DNA of 6,834 nt, taken from assembly GCA_030621945.1 (NCBI GenBank), contig JAUXGS010000047.1:1-6834 (forward strand). Reading direction: 5' to 3'. This DNA is from Methanosarcinales archaeon (GTDB lineage: Archaea > Halobacteriota > Syntropharchaeia > Alkanophagales > Methanospirareceae). The notes beneath the pieces were generated by a model. That model did no database searches and was not told the DNA's origin. It saw only the letters and a program-made list of their open reading frames with translations. Both the position numbers and the translations under genes were made by a program. Position 1 is the first letter of the stretch, and the number at the start of each line of letters is the position of its first letter. This document shows, one piece after another, positions 6,209 to 6,834 of this stretch.

Positions 6209-6679
6209 ATGAAGCTGAAAAATAAGGACAAATGTATCCTCCGAGCACTGCTGGAGAACGGGCGGCTTTCGTATTCCGAGCTGGGTAGAAGGTGCGGGAT
6301 AAGCCGGCAAATAGCCTTTGAACATGTGAAGAAGCTGTCAGAGGCGGGTGTAGTAAAGGGCTTTTCGGTTTGTTTGGATGCGGAAAAGCTTGGGTTCTCG
6401 TTCCGGGCGTATGTGTTGCTTATTGCGAAACCAGAGGGGAAATTGAGAGATGAACTCATAGCGTTCTTGCGGAAGAGTGAACATGTAAGGAGTATCCAAC
6501 TCCTCTTCGGCAGCTTTGATTTCTTCCTGGAGCTTATGTTCAGAGATAAGGATGAGATGACGGAATTCTTAAGGGAGATGCGTTCTTTTGGCGCTGTCGA
6601 GCGGACTGAAACGTTCATAGTGTATCAAACGATAAAAGACAAACCCGAAGACCCCTTTTTAGGGTGTTTAAGCAGATGA
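6209..6679 (+). CDS. Lrp/AsnC-family transcriptional regulator
   Basis: A 156-aa DNA-binding regulator. The N-terminal winged helix-turn-helix is at about residues 3-52 (LRALLENGRLSYSELGRRCG, then SRQIAFEHVKKLSEAGVVKG). It is followed by an Lrp/AsnC (RAM) ligand-binding domain at about 66-142, with the typical GSFDFFLELMFRDKDEMTEFL-like strand and helix at about 101-121. The length is normal for the family, whose members form dimers or octamers and often sense amino acids. The start is set at the ATG at 6209 because the TATA spacing predicts a leaderless transcript. A TTG three codons upstream is in frame but less likely. The gene is divergent from pckG, so control of gluconeogenesis or of itself is a reasonable inference. 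Its stop overlaps the next start by ATGA. The effector cannot be told from sequence. Confidence 0.9.
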   Translation: MKLKNKDKCILRALLENGRLSYSELGRRCGISRQIAFEHVKKLSEAGVVKGFSVCLDAEKLGFSFRAYVLLIAKPEGKLRDELIAFLRKSEHVRSIQLLFGSFDFFLELMFRDKDEMTEFLREMRSFGAVERTETFIVYQTIKDKPEDPFLGCLSR

Positions 6680-6834
6680 AGATAGCATTAGCAACCGGAA
6701 GGAAAGCAGAGGGCATGGTTAAGGATGCTGTGAGAGCCGCGAATGTGCCTCATATAACCTGTGAAGTGCTCACGCAGGACTTAAACATTGCAGCTTTTTC
6801 CACGCCCAAATCGCTGATGAGAGCACTTGATAAA
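6676..6834 (+). CDS. Partial gene, N-terminus of a dihydropteroate-synthase-like (DUF6513-type) protein
   Basis: The first 53 codons are present and the frame stays open to the window edge. The beginning MKIALATGRKAEGMVKDAVR and the later LNIAAFSTPKSLMRAL resemble the N-terminal domain of archaeal proteins annotated as dihydropteroate-synthase-like, found in organisms that make tetrahydromethanopterin. I recognise this from the N-terminal pattern only. The synthase domain itself would lie outside the window. The ATGA overlap with the regulator upstream implies co-transcription and coupled translation. Confidence 0.6.
   Translation, partial: MKIALATGRKAEGMVKDAVRAANVPHITCEVLTQDLNIAAFSTPKSLMRALDK

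Noticed and set aside
6106..6618. Minus-strand open frame of 170 codons
   Set aside because: It is the antisense shadow of the Lrp-type regulator, serine-rich and without family motifs. It also crosses the pckG promoter.

Overview
The window is archaeal, almost certainly euryarchaeal. It carries transcription factor B with its zinc ribbon and two cyclin repeats, an AglJ-type dolichyl-phosphate glycosyltransferase, a stand-alone PurH cyclohydrolase domain, an archaeal-style GTP-dependent PEP carboxykinase and an Lrp/AsnC regulator. It also has AT-rich TATA boxes upstream of genes, T-run terminators and GGTGA-type ribosome binding sites. The partial last gene resembles an archaeal dihydropteroate-synthase-like family linked to tetrahydromethanopterin organisms. 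That would fit a methanogen, an anaerobic methanotroph or a relative, but this placement is inference.

Layout. Positions 1-309 hold no gene I can support. Positions 310-1419 are a decayed IS1-family insertion sequence. Imperfect 14-bp inverted ends enclose a minus-strand transposase whose DDE domain is spread over four reading-frame segments. The first frame change sits exactly on an A AAA AAC slippery heptamer, the kind IS1 uses for programmed -1 frameshifting. The two later breaks look like plain decay.

Positions 1532-2425 encode an AglJ-like membrane glycosyltransferase, preceded by a TATA box and followed by a triple T-run terminator. The 217-bp gap that follows contains a good TATA box and a leader of about 120 nt in front of TFB (2643-3548). 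TFB is recognisable throughout but has a markedly short linker between the B-finger/reader region and the first cyclin repeat. A separate promoter then serves a compact PurH-like IMP cyclohydrolase domain (3682-4191). That gene converges, 16 nt away, on the minus-strand PEP carboxykinase gene (4208-6091).

The PEP carboxykinase gene diverges from an Lrp/AsnC regulator (6209-6679) across a short AT-rich region with promoters for both directions. The regulator's stop overlaps the start of the last, partial gene by ATGA, so those two are probably co-transcribed.

The genes do not form one pathway. The window mixes housekeeping and central-metabolism genes (transcription initiation, purine synthesis, gluconeogenesis, S-layer/N-glycan assembly, possibly C1-carrier synthesis) with one dead transposon. 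I see no defence system, CRISPR array or RNA gene. The points most worth following up are the slippery site in the IS1 transposase, the short TFB linker, the missing tyrosine in the PurH domain, and the divergent pck/Lrp control region.
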